From: Maricaulis sp.
GTDB lineage: Bacteria; Pseudomonadota; Alphaproteobacteria; Caulobacterales; Maricaulaceae
Direction: 5' to 3'
Assembly (NCBI GenBank): GCA_002692855.1
Contig: NZMJ01000012.1
Location: 192,506-256,505, forward strand
DNA length: 64,000 bases
Shown: in pieces, positions 33,894-42,464 of the stretch
How the letters are laid out: each line of letters starts with the position of its first letter
Position numbering within the stretch: the first letter of the stretch is position 1
The notes under the pieces: model-generated
The model's database searches: none
Told to the model about the DNA's origin: nothing
Seen by the model: only the letters and a program-made list of their open reading frames with translations
Translations under genes and position numbers: made by a program

Positions 33894-35081
33894 TTACGCG
33901 AACGCCTGCAGGCCGGTCTGGGCGCGCCCCAGGATGAGGGCGTGAACGTCGTGCGTGCCCTCATAGGTGTTGACCGTTTCGAGGTTAATCGCGTGGCGCA
34001 GGATGTGATATTCCTCGGCGATGCCGTTGCCGCCATGGATGTCGCGCGCCTCGCGGGCAATCGCGAGCGCCTTGCCGCAATTGTTGCGCTTCATCATCGA
34101 GATGGCTTCCGGAATCCACGCGCCGTCATCCAGCAGGCGCCCGAGGCGCAGCGCGCCCTGAAGGCCGAGGGCGATCTCGGTCTGCATGTCCGCGAGTTTC
34201 TTCTGGACGAGCTGGGTTCCGGCAATCGGCTTGCCGAACACGACGCGTTCCATCGCGTAGTCGCGCGATGCCTTCCAGCAGAATTCCGCCGCGCCCATCG
34301 CGCCCCACGAAATCCCGTAACGGGCCTTGTTGAGGCAGGAGAACGGACCTTTGAGCCCCTTCACATTCGGCAGCAGGGCATCCTCGCCCACCTTGCAGTC
34401 GTCCAGCATGATCATGCCGGTGATGGAGGCGCGCAGCGACAGCTTGCCCTCGATCTTCGGCGTTTCGAGGCCCGGCGTGCCGCGTTCAACCACGAAGCCG
34501 CGGATCTCGCCGTCAAGCTTGGCCCAGACAACGGCGACATCGGCGATCGGCGAGTTGGAAATCCACGTCTTCGAGCCGTTGAGGACATAGCCGCCATCAA
34601 CCTTCTTCGCCGTGGTGCGCATCGCGCCCGGATCGGAGCCGCCATCGGGCTCGGTCAGTCCGAAACAGCCCACCCATTCGCCGCTGGCGAGCTTGGGCAG
34701 ATACTTCTTGCGCTGCTCCTCGGTGCCGAAGGCATAGATCGGATACATCACCAGCGAGGACTGCACGCTCATCACCGAGCGATATCCGCTGTCGACACTC
34801 TCGATGGCGTGCGCGATCAGGCCATAGGCCACATGGCTGAGGCCGGCGCCGCCATACTCTTCCGGAAGGGTGGAGCCGAGCAGGCCCAGCTCGCCCATCT
34901 CGGACAGGATTTCACGGTCAAAGCGCTCGTCCCGGTTGGCCGAGATGACACGCGGCATCAGCTTTTCCATCGCGTAGCCGCGCGCGGTCTCGGCGACCAT
35001 GCGCTCCTCTTCGGTCAGCTGACCGTCGAGAAAGAGCGGGTCTTCCCAGTTGAAAGTCAGCGCGTCGGCCTTGGCGTTCAT
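33894..35081 (-). CDS. gcdH: Glutaryl-CoA dehydrogenase
   Basis: FAD enzyme that oxidises and decarboxylates glutaryl-CoA to crotonyl-CoA in lysine, tryptophan and dicarboxylate breakdown. 395 residues. The N-terminal [17 protein letters not shown] and C-terminal [24 protein letters not shown] (catalytic Glu in YEG) are diagnostic for GcdH within the acyl-CoA dehydrogenases, along with [14 protein letters not shown] and the substrate-guanidinium region [10 protein letters not shown]. The ATG at 35081 gives the standard length; an in-frame start at 35144 adds a non-homologous 21 residues. Confidence 0.96.
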   Translation of the reverse strand: MNAKADALTFNWEDPLFLDGQLTEEERMVAETARGYAMEKLMPRVISANRDERFDREILSEMGELGLLGSTLPEEYGGAGLSHVAYGLIAHAIESVDSGYRSVMSVQSSLVMYPIYAFGTEEQRKKYLPKLASGEWVGCFGLTEPDGGSDPGAMRTTAKKVDGGYVLNGSKTWISNSPIADVAVVWAKLDGEIRGFVVERGTPGLETPKIEGKLSLRASITGMIMLDDCKVGEDALLPNVKGLKGPFSCLNKARYGISWGAMGAAEFCWKASRDYAMERVVFGKPIAGTQLVQKKLADMQTEIALGLQGALRLGRLLDDGAWIPEAISMMKRNNCGKALAIAREARDIHGGNGIAEEYHILRHAINLETVNTYEGTHDVHALILGRAQTGLQAFA

Positions 35082-35180
35082 GTCGGGCACTCCCTCGGAT
35101 TCCTGTCTTGATCGGGGTTCTAGCCCTTTGCGGGCAGGAGGCAAGCGGGGGCAGATGTGTTGTCCGATAACTTTCGCCGC

Positions 35181-35320
35181 CCTCCCCCTTGAGGGGAGGG
35201 CCGGGAGGCTGAGCGTCAGCCAGCCGACCGGGGTGGGGGTGACTTGCAGGAAAGTTCACCCCACCCCGCTCCCGTCCTTCTTGCGAAGGCCGATCGCGTC
35301 CCTCCCCTTCAAGGGGAGGG
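35181..35320. repeat. Palindromic intergenic repeat
   Basis: Between gcdH and a symporter gene. Two 20-base arms, CCTCCCCCTTGAGGGGAGGG (35181-35200) and CCTCCCCTTCAAGGGGAGGG (35301-35320), are each self-complementary and are near copies of one another. Inside is a second inverted pair, GGGGTGGGGGTGAC (35230-35243) and GTTCACCCCACCCC (35254-35267). The rest of the 310-base gap (35082-35391) holds no gene. The pattern is that of a short dispersed repeat folding into one long hairpin; copy number elsewhere cannot be seen here. Confidence 0.8.
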
Positions 35321-35391
35321 GAATGGAAGCGCCTCCCCCTTTGCCTCTTCTCCCGACTCCCCGCTAGTGTCACGCCAACGGGGGAGGATTC

Positions 35392-36855
35392 ATGGATAAC
35401 TGGATCATTCTGGGCACGCTCGCGGCCTACAAGCTGATGCTGCTGGGTGTCGGGCTCTGGGCGTCGAACCGCAACAAGAGCGAAAGCGACTTCTTCCTCG
35501 GCGGGCGCGGGTTGGGCCCGTGGGTGGCGGGGCTGAGCTATGCCGCCTCGACATCTTCGGCCTGGGTGCTCCTGGGCGTGTCGGGCTTCATCTATGCCAA
35601 CGGCCTGTCGGCGCTGTGGATGATCCCCGGAATCCTGATGGGCTATGTCGTGGTCTGGCTGTGGCTGGGTCCGAAAATCCGCGCCGAGACCGAGGAGCGC
35701 GGCCATCTGACCATGACCGACTACATGGCCGCTGGCACGACCGGGCTGGCGCGCAAGGCCATCGCGGCGTGGAGCGCACTGCTCGTCCTGTTCTGCTTCA
35801 TCTTCTACATCGCGGCTCAGTTCGGCGCGGCCGCGATAGCCTTCGAGAGCCAGTTTGGCCTCGGGCATTTTGAGAGCGTTGCCATCGGCGCGGCCGTCAT
35901 CCTGATCTACTCCCTGATGGGCGGCTTCTGGGCCGTCAGCGTCACCGACACCATCCAGGGCGCACTGATGGCGATGATTGCCGTTTTCCTGCCGGCTGCC
36001 GCCCTGATCGCGGCCGGCGGACCCGACGCGGTGATCGCCACGCTCTCGGCGGCCGAACCCGAAACCTACCTGTCCTGGACCGGCGGTCGGCCGGACTTCC
36101 TCTTCCTCGGCTTTGCGTTCGGCATCGCCTCGATCGGTCTCGGCACGTTCGGCCAGCCTCACCTCATCGCGCGCCTGATGGCGGTCAAGGACGACGCAGC
36201 GCGCAAGCGCGGCTTCGCCATCGCGATGGGTTGGGCGGTGATCATCTATGCCGGCATGGCGACGCTGGCCCTGTCGGGACGGGCCTTGCTCGGTGCGGGA
36301 CAGGAGGGCGAGGCGATGTTCTACACCCTCGCCGGGGAGCTCTTTCCGCCCCTCCTCGCGGGCCTTGTCATCGCAGCGGTCCTGTCTGCGGTCATGTCTA
36401 CGGTCGACAGCCTTCTGGTCGCGACCTCGGCGGCGGTTGCGCACGACATGGGTGTCGCGAAGGCCATGCCCGGGCGGGAGGTCCTGATTTCGCGCATCGT
36501 GATGACGGTCCTGTGCGTGCTGGCCGTTGTCCTGGCGATGACACTGCCCGCCAGCATATTCAGCCGCGTGCTGTTCTCGTGGTCAGCGCTCGGCGCGGCC
36601 TTCGGACCGATCTTGTTCGCGCGCGTTGCAGGGGTCGAGCCGAAACCGGCCGCCATCCTCGCGGCGATCACGCTCGGCTTTTTCACGACCGTCTTCTTTT
36701 ACATCTACGGACAGATCGGCGGCGACAGCCTGCCGGCCCGGCTCGCGGCGTTGCCCGGCGATCCGTTCGAGCGGATCTTTCCGTGGGTCGTGCCGCTGAT
36801 CCTGGTCTTTGGCTGGCGTCAGTCGCGGCGGACCGGATCGTCACCGGCCTCGTGA
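35392..36855 (+). CDS. Sodium:solute symporter family protein
   Basis: 487 residues, about 13 transmembrane segments. SSS-family signatures: DFFLGGRGLGPWVAGLSYAASTSSAWVLLGVSGF, SLMGGFWAVSVTDTIQGAL and GLGTFGQPHLIARLMAVKD. It is related to but distinct from the putP-like gene at 11.1 kb. Amino-acid or organic-acid uptake is likely; the substrate is not readable. The ATG at 35392 follows GGGGAGGA. Its last 37 bases overlap the 3' end of the convergent antiporter gene. Confidence 0.92.
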   Translation: MDNWIILGTLAAYKLMLLGVGLWASNRNKSESDFFLGGRGLGPWVAGLSYAASTSSAWVLLGVSGFIYANGLSALWMIPGILMGYVVVWLWLGPKIRAETEERGHLTMTDYMAAGTTGLARKAIAAWSALLVLFCFIFYIAAQFGAAAIAFESQFGLGHFESVAIGAAVILIYSLMGGFWAVSVTDTIQGALMAMIAVFLPAAALIAAGGPDAVIATLSAAEPETYLSWTGGRPDFLFLGFAFGIASIGLGTFGQPHLIARLMAVKDDAARKRGFAIAMGWAVIIYAGMATLALSGRALLGAGQEGEAMFYTLAGELFPPLLAGLVIAAVLSAVMSTVDSLLVATSAAVAHDMGVAKAMPGREVLISRIVMTVLCVLAVVLAMTLPASIFSRVLFSWSALGAAFGPILFARVAGVEPKPAAILAAITLGFFTTVFFYIYGQIGGDSLPARLAALPGDPFERIFPWVVPLILVFGWRQSRRTGSSPAS

Positions 36856-38684
36856 TCGAGCCGGTCCTTTGACAGCACTTCTCCCAGCGTCTGGCTGAGT
36901 GACCGTGCGCGGCTGATATAATTCTGGTTCCGGAAGACGTCGGGATTGTCCTTCCAGTGCTCGAACAGGTCGGACAGTCCCGCTTCGTCATGCTCGCGGA
37001 AGCGCGCCTTCATGCGCTCGGCCTGCTCGCGCGGAATGCCGAGCGATTCCAGCGCATGCCCCGCCGCTTCGAGCGCCGAGAAGAAGGTTTCGCGGATCAC
37101 GATGTCGGCGCCGGCTTCGCACAGCCGGTAATTGTTCACCCGGTCGGTCGCGCGCGTGATCACCTTCACGTCGGGATTGGCCTGCTTGGCGAATTTCGTG
37201 ATCGCGATTGCCTTGTCGACATTGGCGATGGTCACAACCAGGACCTTTGCGCGCTCGATTCCCGCAGCATGAAGCAACTCCACCCGTGCGGCATCGCCGT
37301 AATAGGCCTTCACGCCAAACTTGTTCAGAAGCTCGATCTGAGGCGCAGAGTGATCGAGAACGACGGTGGTGTAGCCGCTGGCAGTCAGCATGCGCTGCAC
37401 GATCTGGCCGAACCGCCCGAGCCCGGCAATGATCGCCACGCCCTGTTCATCGATCTGGTCGGGTCCGCGTTCGACCTCTGGCTCGCGCTTGGCGAGCTTG
37501 GGCCGCAACAGGTACTGCCACGCCATGAACAGGAGCGGTGTGACAAGCATGGACAGCGTGATGGACAGCGTCAGTCGTCCGGCCAGCGCTTCGGACAGCA
37601 CGTCGTTTCCGGTCGCGAAGGTGAGCAGGACGAAGCCGAATTCCCCCGCCTGCGCCAGCCCCAGCGCGGCCAGCCAGCGGTCGGTGGCCGGCAGTTTGAA
37701 GCCCAGCGCAATCACCGAGATCACCGCGATCTTCAGGACGATCAGGCCGATCGCGATACCCACGATGATGGCCGGTTCGGCCATCAGCATCTCGAAATCG
37801 ACCCCGGCCCCGACCGTGATGAAGAACAGGCCGAGCAGCAATCCCTTGAACGGGTCTATGTCCGCCTCAAGTTCGTGGCGGAATTCGCTGTCGGCCAGGA
37901 CGACGCCGGCAAGGAAGGCACCCAGCGCGGGCGACAGCCCCACCATTGTCATGAGCCAGGAAATCGCGATCACGATCAGCAAGGCCGCCGCGGTGAACAT
38001 CTCGCGAAGCCGCGTATTGGCGATGACCCGCAACATCGGGCGGACGGCAAAGCGGCCGAACAGGACGACGCCGGCAATAACCCCGACGATGACGCCCGCC
38101 TGCATCCATCCGGGAAGATGCGAGATCAGCGTTTCGGCGGCATGGGTCTCTTCCGGTGAAGGGTAGCCGCCAGGCACCATCAACAGGGGCAGGATGGCCA
38201 GGATCGGGATGACGGCGACATCCTGAAACAGAAGTATGGAGAAGCTGGCGCGGCCGCCCTCCGTCTTCATCAGGGATTTTTCCTCAAGCGTCTTCAGGAC
38301 GATGGCGGTCGAGGACAGGGACAGGATCAACCCCACCGCGATCGAGGCACGCCATTCCAGTCCGAGGGCGAAGGCACCGGCCGCGATCAGCGCCGCCGTG
38401 ATGATGACCTGCGCCCCGCCAAGGCCGAGCAGGCGGATACGCATGTCCCACAGCAGCTTGGGAGACAATTCGAGCCCGATGATGAACAGCATCATCACCA
38501 CGCCGAACTCGGCGAAATGCAACAGGTTTTCTGGATCGATTCCGACAGCAGCGAGCACGGGAGACAGGGCAATGCCAGCGAGCAGATAACCCAGCACCGA
38601 GCCGAGGCCGAGCCGGTTGGCGATTGGAACGGCAATCACGCCCGCGATCAGGAAGATCAGGGCCTGGCCAAGAAAACTGTCCAT
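36819..38684 (-). CDS. KefB/KefC-like cation:proton antiporter with TrkA-N domain
   Basis: 621-residue CPA2 transporter. The membrane part (about 1-385) starts with LIFLIAGVIAVPIANRLGLGSVLGYLLAGI and includes LSLSSTAIVLKTLEE, SILLFQDVAVIPILAIL and GLAQAGEFGFVLLTFATG. The C-terminal cytosolic part is a RCK/TrkA-N nucleotide-binding domain (IIAGLGRFGQIVQRML, about 415) plus a charged tail. Expected to move K+ out in exchange for H+, as in electrophile defence by glutathione-gated KefC; gating by glutathione adducts is not proven here. Its GGAGG Shine-Dalgarno lies in a hairpin. Confidence 0.94.
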   Translation of the reverse strand: MDSFLGQALIFLIAGVIAVPIANRLGLGSVLGYLLAGIALSPVLAAVGIDPENLLHFAEFGVVMMLFIIGLELSPKLLWDMRIRLLGLGGAQVIITAALIAAGAFALGLEWRASIAVGLILSLSSTAIVLKTLEEKSLMKTEGGRASFSILLFQDVAVIPILAILPLLMVPGGYPSPEETHAAETLISHLPGWMQAGVIVGVIAGVVLFGRFAVRPMLRVIANTRLREMFTAAALLIVIAISWLMTMVGLSPALGAFLAGVVLADSEFRHELEADIDPFKGLLLGLFFITVGAGVDFEMLMAEPAIIVGIAIGLIVLKIAVISVIALGFKLPATDRWLAALGLAQAGEFGFVLLTFATGNDVLSEALAGRLTLSITLSMLVTPLLFMAWQYLLRPKLAKREPEVERGPDQIDEQGVAIIAGLGRFGQIVQRMLTASGYTTVVLDHSAPQIELLNKFGVKAYYGDAARVELLHAAGIERAKVLVVTIANVDKAIAITKFAKQANPDVKVITRATDRVNNYRLCEAGADIVIRETFFSALEAAGHALESLGIPREQAERMKARFREHDEAGLSDLFEHWKDNPDVFRNQNYISRARSLSQTLGEVLSKDRLDHEAGDDPVRRD

Positions 38685-38688
38685 GAAT

Positions 38689-38706
38689 ACGCCTCCGGTG
38701 AGGCGT
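38689..38706 (-). promoter_or_regulatory. Hairpin covering the antiporter ribosome-binding site
   Basis: On the minus strand the leader reads ACGCCTC-ACCG-GAGGCGT-ATTC-ATG: a perfect 7-base-pair stem whose right arm contains the GGAGG Shine-Dalgarno. It could limit translation of the antiporter or simply be the end hairpin of the AraC gene upstream. Confidence 0.45.
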
Positions 38707-38743
38707 CCAATCTAGGCAGTCAGGGAACCGGCGCAATGGCAGA

Positions 38744-39799
38744 TCAGGCGCGTTCCAGTTCGCGGCGCCGGAAAACCGTCGGGCTCATGCCCGTCGCATC
38801 GCGGAAGGCGCGGTTGAACGAGGCAATGGAGCCGTAACCGAGATCAAAGGCGACCTGCACGATCTGGCGCCGGGATTCGTCGGGATCAGACAGGATGCCC
38901 TTGGCGTCATTGATCCGCGCCTCGTTGAGGAAGCAGGAAAAATTCCGGTAGCCGAGCCCCTGGTTGATCAGGCGGCGGAGCCGGTGCTCGGTCGTGCCGA
39001 CAATCGTTGCCAGCGACCCGACGGTCAGGCCCGGTTCGCGATACCGGCCCCGGGCCATCTCGTCCTTCAGCCGGGCGATGATCGGGCGGTCTTCGGGAGC
39101 GATGGTGTCGATTCGCTGCTCGGCTTCGCCGATGGGCGTTGCCGCTTCGGGCAAGGCAAAAATGTCGTCGCGAGCCTTCAGCGCCCACAGGGCGAAGGAC
39201 AGGGCGATGGCGAAGGACAAAACCGCCTCGACCTGGCCAAAGGCGGTCATCACGCCGTGCGGCGCGTCCCAGATCTTGGTCAGCGCAACCGCAATCCCGA
39301 GCACGCCGACGGTCAGGCTGAAAAAGACCCGGAAACCGCGCCGGTGAACCACCAGGTCATCGGCCATGTGCCGGACCGCCAGCAGCACGGCATGGCCCAT
39401 GAAGAAGAGGATCAGGCTGGCCGCGACGATCTCGCCGATCCCGGCCGCGAAAGTCCCGGGCATCGCCCGGACGACGCCGTGCGCGATCGCTACCGGCAGG
39501 ACCGGCCACAGACAGTGGAGCTTCCAGCAGAAGCGGTCATTGAACAGCGTCAGCGCGAACCAGTAGAAAAACACGCCTTCCAGATCACCCAGCGGAATGA
39601 TGATCCAGCGCGCCGGACCGAGCGCATCCAGCATTTCGGCCGGGTGGCACAGCACATAGGCCGCCGCGCCGAGCGCAAACAGCGCCCCGAGCCTCGCGGT
39701 GTTGGACCGCCCGTCCATCAACAGGCCGACTGCCACAAGCAGGCAAAGCGCCGACGTTCCGGCGCGCAGGACGATTTCGAGCATCAGTGCGGATTCCAT
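38744..39799 (-). CDS. Membrane-anchored AraC-family regulator
   Basis: 351 residues. The first 215 or so contain six to seven hydrophobic helices (for example SALCLLVAVGLLMDG, IIIPLGDLEGVFFYWFALTLF, IVAASLILFFMGHAVLLAV, VFFSLTVGVLGIAVAL, AVLSFAIALSFALWAL). The C-terminal domain (about 245-350) is a normal AraC double helix-turn-helix: LTVGSLATIVGTTEHRLRRLINQGLGYRNFSCFLNEARI and VAFDLGYGSIASFNRAFRDATGMSPTVFRR. It would bind DNA from the membrane and might sense a membrane signal directly. Positioned just upstream of the antiporter gene, same strand, 60 bases away. Confidence 0.92.
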   Translation of the reverse strand: MESALMLEIVLRAGTSALCLLVAVGLLMDGRSNTARLGALFALGAAAYVLCHPAEMLDALGPARWIIIPLGDLEGVFFYWFALTLFNDRFCWKLHCLWPVLPVAIAHGVVRAMPGTFAAGIGEIVAASLILFFMGHAVLLAVRHMADDLVVHRRGFRVFFSLTVGVLGIAVALTKIWDAPHGVMTAFGQVEAVLSFAIALSFALWALKARDDIFALPEAATPIGEAEQRIDTIAPEDRPIIARLKDEMARGRYREPGLTVGSLATIVGTTEHRLRRLINQGLGYRNFSCFLNEARINDAKGILSDPDESRRQIVQVAFDLGYGSIASFNRAFRDATGMSPTVFRRRELERA

Positions 39800-39835
39800 G
39801 CGGGCAATCTACTCCGTCCCGGTGGAAAATCACCA

Positions 39836-39873
39836 GCCTGCCTCCCGCCGATCAGGGACGGCGGGAGGCAGGC
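39836..39873 (-). terminator. Terminator after urcA-family gene
   Basis: Perfect 15-base-pair stem (39836-39850 with 39859-39873; GCCTGCCTCCCGCCG) and an 8-base loop, 12 bases past the minus-strand stop at 39885 and before the AraC gene. On the minus strand it is followed by TGGTGATTTTCC, a modest T run. Confidence 0.7.
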
Positions 39874-39884
39874 CGGCGCAGGCG

Positions 39885-40211
39885 TCAGTCCCGCTCGGCA
39901 AGGAGCCGTGGGATCGCAGGCTGACGGGACTCGGTGCGCGCAGCGTGCAGCTCCGCCACTTCGGGGGCTGCCAGGTCGGCTACGGCGCGATCCAGCGTAT
40001 CGGCGGTGCACACGCGCACCCGGTGTTCGGCCATGACGCCGTTGACATTGTCTTCAAGGCAGACGGCACGGGACGCGGCGGCGAGCTGGTCATAGGCGGC
40101 GGCTGCGCCGGCCCGCGTATTCAGCATGGCCCGGTCGATTTCGACCGTCCGGGCGGAAGGGGTGTCAGCCGCAAACTGCAGGGCTGCGGCAAGGATCAGG
40201 GAGGAGAGCAT
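39885..40211 (-). CDS. UrcA-family secreted protein
   Basis: 108 residues with a short signal peptide (MLSSLILAAALQFA). The mature part follows the UrcA family pattern: hydroxy/acidic strand TVEIDRAMLNTRAGAAAAYDQLAAASRAVC, then RVCTADTLDRAVADLAAPEVAELHA, with two cysteines that probably form a disulfide. UrcA-family proteins are common in sphingomonads and caulobacterial relatives and have no established function. The ATG at 40211 has AGAAGG upstream. A charged C-terminal tail (ARTESRQPAIPRLLAERD) extends past the conserved part. Confidence 0.85.
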   Translation of the reverse strand: MLSSLILAAALQFAADTPSARTVEIDRAMLNTRAGAAAAYDQLAAASRAVCLEDNVNGVMAEHRVRVCTADTLDRAVADLAAPEVAELHAARTESRQPAIPRLLAERD

Positions 40212-40415
40212 CGGTTCGACCTTCTTGTTGGGGTTCGACCGGTCTCATCTGGCGAGCCGCGGCCCCGGTTTCTCCGCGAATTCGAAATTGCGCAGCGAAT
40301 CTTCGGCACTGAGTGGAGAATTTCGAAAATGAGGAGGAAGGACGTCGTCATCCCGGGGGTCCGAGTGACCGAGCACGCGGAATCCGGTTTTTGTCAGACA
40401 GGCGAGGATTACGGG

Positions 40416-40444
40416 TTTACAGCACATAACGATATGCTTATACG
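40416..40444 (+). promoter_or_regulatory. Housekeeping-type promoter of the met operon
   Basis: TTTACA (40416-40421), 17-base spacer, TATACG (40439-40444). The predicted transcription start, about seven bases on, coincides with the first stem of the riboswitch. The rest of the 397-base gap 40212-40608 upstream of it holds no gene; it has a 9-base direct repeat GGTTCGACC (40213-40221, 40232-40240) near the urcA start. Confidence 0.65.
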
Positions 40445-40447
40445 GGA

Positions 40448-40528
40448 ATACGCGCCGATTTGATTGTCAGCTTGCGGGCGCGGAAGAAGTACGGCTAAAG
40501 CGGCAAGGGGGTGAAGCAGACTTCACCC
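40448..40528 (+). promoter_or_regulatory. SAM-II (metA-type) riboswitch and downstream hairpin
   Basis: S-adenosylmethionine sensor in the 5' leader of hom-metX-metB. P1 pairs CGCGCC (40451-40456) with GGCGCG (40477-40482). The loop holds GATTTGATT as in known SAM-II RNAs, and CTTGC (40471-40475) can pair with GCAAG (40503-40507) to make the required pseudoknot. The near-invariant GCTAAA, which contacts the ligand, is at 40494-40499. A perfect 8-base-pair hairpin GGGTGAAG/CTTCACCC with loop CAGA follows at 40509-40528. SAM binding would be expected to reduce expression. The RNA starts directly at the predicted promoter start site. Confidence 0.82.
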
Positions 40529-40608
40529 GTCCGGCACCTTCATGGGGGTACCGGCTGCTGCGACCGGCGTGCCGTACGGCTTCCGTTCCCCCGAATGGAA
40601 ACCGACCG

Positions 40609-41601
40609 ATGTCCCTCTCGCTTCTATCTTCCTCCCGCCCTCAGTCCCGTCCCCATCCGCGCGTCCTGCCGGAGCGCCCGCTGCGCGCTGTGCTGCTCGG
40701 CTGCGGCACGGTCGGCGGGGGCGTGATGGCCGGGATTTCCCGTCAATTGGCCGGCGATGTGACGATCGAGGCGATCCTGGTGTCGCGCCACCGCAAGCAC
40801 CGCGCGCCGGGACGATACTTCACCGAAGCGGACTGCGTCCTCGCCACCGGACCTTCGCTCGTCATCGATTGCCTGCCGGACAGTGACCTCGCAGAGCAAT
40901 TGCTCGACCGCGCGCTGAGCTCCGGCGCCGATGTGGTTTCCGCCAACAAGGCGGTGATTGCCCGCCGGCCCGACCTGGCGGACCGGGCGCACGAGCGCGG
41001 CAGCCTGCTGCGCTATGCGGCGGCAGTGGGCGGGGAGTTGCCCGTTCTGGAAACGGTCGCACGCCTGCGCAGCGAACGCCGCGATATCCTGTCCGTGTCC
41101 GGTGTCCTGAACGGGACGTCGAATTTCGTGCTCGACCGGCTGGCCGAGGGAGCGGGCCTCGACACCGCCATTCACGCAGCGCAGGCGCTCGGCTTTGCCG
41201 AAGCCGACCCCTCCGCCGATCTGGAAGGGCGCGATGCCGAGGCCAAGCTGCGTCTGATCTCGCGCGCGGCCTTCGGGCGCGATCCTGACACCGTGCATCG
41301 CGACGCCATCGACGAAACGACGCCGCGCTGCGTTCGCGAGACGGCAGCCTGCGGCTATCGTCTGCGCCAGGTCGCGAGCCTGCACCGCACCGGGGCGGGT
41401 ATCGAGGCGCGGATTGCCTTGACGCCGCGCGCGCCGGGCGATCCGCTGGGCGAAGCGAGGGACGAGGAGAATGCGGTGCGGATTTCCTGCGAAGGCGGTG
41501 ACAGCGTGCTTTTGACCGGGCGCGGCGCGGGACGCGAAGCCACCGCCTCGGCGGTCCTGTCGGACATTAGCGCCATCCTCGCTGAACGGTACGGACGGTG
41601 A
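40609..41601 (+). CDS. hom: Homoserine dehydrogenase, short form without ACT domain
   Basis: NAD(P)-dependent reduction of aspartate semialdehyde to homoserine. 330 residues: Rossmann GCGTVGGGV, catalytic region VVSANKAVIARR, VLNGTSNFVLDRL and DPSADLEGRDAEAKL. The usual C-terminal ACT domain for threonine feedback is absent, so control probably falls to the SAM-II riboswitch. ATG at 40609 has a weak purine-rich Shine-Dalgarno (GGAAACC). Its end overlaps the metX GTG by four bases. The organism probably has another hom gene for threonine synthesis, which is inference. Confidence 0.95.
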   Translation: MSLSLLSSSRPQSRPHPRVLPERPLRAVLLGCGTVGGGVMAGISRQLAGDVTIEAILVSRHRKHRAPGRYFTEADCVLATGPSLVIDCLPDSDLAEQLLDRALSSGADVVSANKAVIARRPDLADRAHERGSLLRYAAAVGGELPVLETVARLRSERRDILSVSGVLNGTSNFVLDRLAEGAGLDTAIHAAQALGFAEADPSADLEGRDAEAKLRLISRAAFGRDPDTVHRDAIDETTPRCVRETAACGYRLRQVASLHRTGAGIEARIALTPRAPGDPLGEARDEENAVRISCEGGDSVLLTGRGAGREATASAVLSDISAILAERYGR

Positions 41602-42464
41602 CGCGCGCAGCCTCCATCGAAGGACGGATCACCGGCCCCGACGACGCTCCGGCCGTTCTGGTGCTCGGCGGAATCTCGTCCGGCAAGGCATTGCTGGGCG
41701 AGGGCGGCTGGTGGCCGGGCGTGGCGGGCGCGGGCGGGGCGCTGGACCCGGACCGCTACCGGCTGATCTCGGCGGATTTTCTCAATACCGGCGAGGCCGG
41801 TTTTCCATCGACCGGTGAACAGGCGCGCGCGCTCCTGGGATTGATCGCAGGTTGGGATATCGACCGCTTCCACGTGGTCGGTGCGTCCTATGGCGGTTCG
41901 ATCGGTCTCGCCCTGGCCCTGGCCGCGCCGGACCGGGTGACCGGCGTCACCTGCATCAGCGCGGCCCACCGCGCCGATCCGCTGGCCACCGCGTGGCGGT
42001 CCATCCAGCGCGGCATCGCCGAATTCGGCTTGCGGCATGGCGATGGTGCCGGCGCGCTGGAATTGTCGCGTCAGCTGGCGATGACCACCTACCGGACCCG
42101 CGACGAATTGCGCCTGCGCTTTCGCAATCCCGCACCGGGCACGCGCGACGCCAGAGGCGTGACCGCCTGGCTGGAGGCCAGCGGGGCGAAATACGCCGCC
42201 CGCACCGCGCCGGAGCATTTCCTGGCTCTGTCGCAGGCGCTCGACGCGGTCGATCTCGACGCCGGACGGCTGGGCGTGCCGATCCATTATATCGCAGTCG
42301 AGGACGACCTCCTGGTTCCGCTCGCGGACATGGAGGAGGCCGCCCGCCTCACCCACCGGTCGCGCCTGACCGTGATCCGGTCGCTCTACGGACATGATGC
42401 TTTCCTGAAGGAAGTCGAGGCGATGAATGCGCTGATCGCCGCCGACCTGGAGACAGTGTCGTGA
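41598..42464 (+). CDS. metX: Homoserine O-acyltransferase, MetX family
   Basis: Alpha/beta hydrolase-fold acyltransferase that activates homoserine with an acetyl or succinyl group. 288 residues, shorter than classical MetX (about 370). Catalytic triad visible: Ser in GASYGGSIG, Asp in VEDDLLVPLADM, His in LYGHDAFLKE. The acyl donor cannot be settled by eye. GTG start at 41598 overlaps the hom stop (GTGA) and the gene overlaps metB by four bases. The SYGG elbow and GHDAF ending separate it from general esterases. Confidence 0.9.
   Translation: MTRAASIEGRITGPDDAPAVLVLGGISSGKALLGEGGWWPGVAGAGGALDPDRYRLISADFLNTGEAGFPSTGEQARALLGLIAGWDIDRFHVVGASYGGSIGLALALAAPDRVTGVTCISAAHRADPLATAWRSIQRGIAEFGLRHGDGAGALELSRQLAMTTYRTRDELRLRFRNPAPGTRDARGVTAWLEASGAKYAARTAPEHFLALSQALDAVDLDAGRLGVPIHYIAVEDDLLVPLADMEEAARLTHRSRLTVIRSLYGHDAFLKEVEAMNALIAADLETVS

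Noticed and set aside
34918-36444. 508-codon minus-strand frame crossing gcdH, the repeat and the symporter
   Set aside because: It runs through an intergenic repeat and two genes in the wrong frame; its composition is low-complexity Arg/Gly/Asp.
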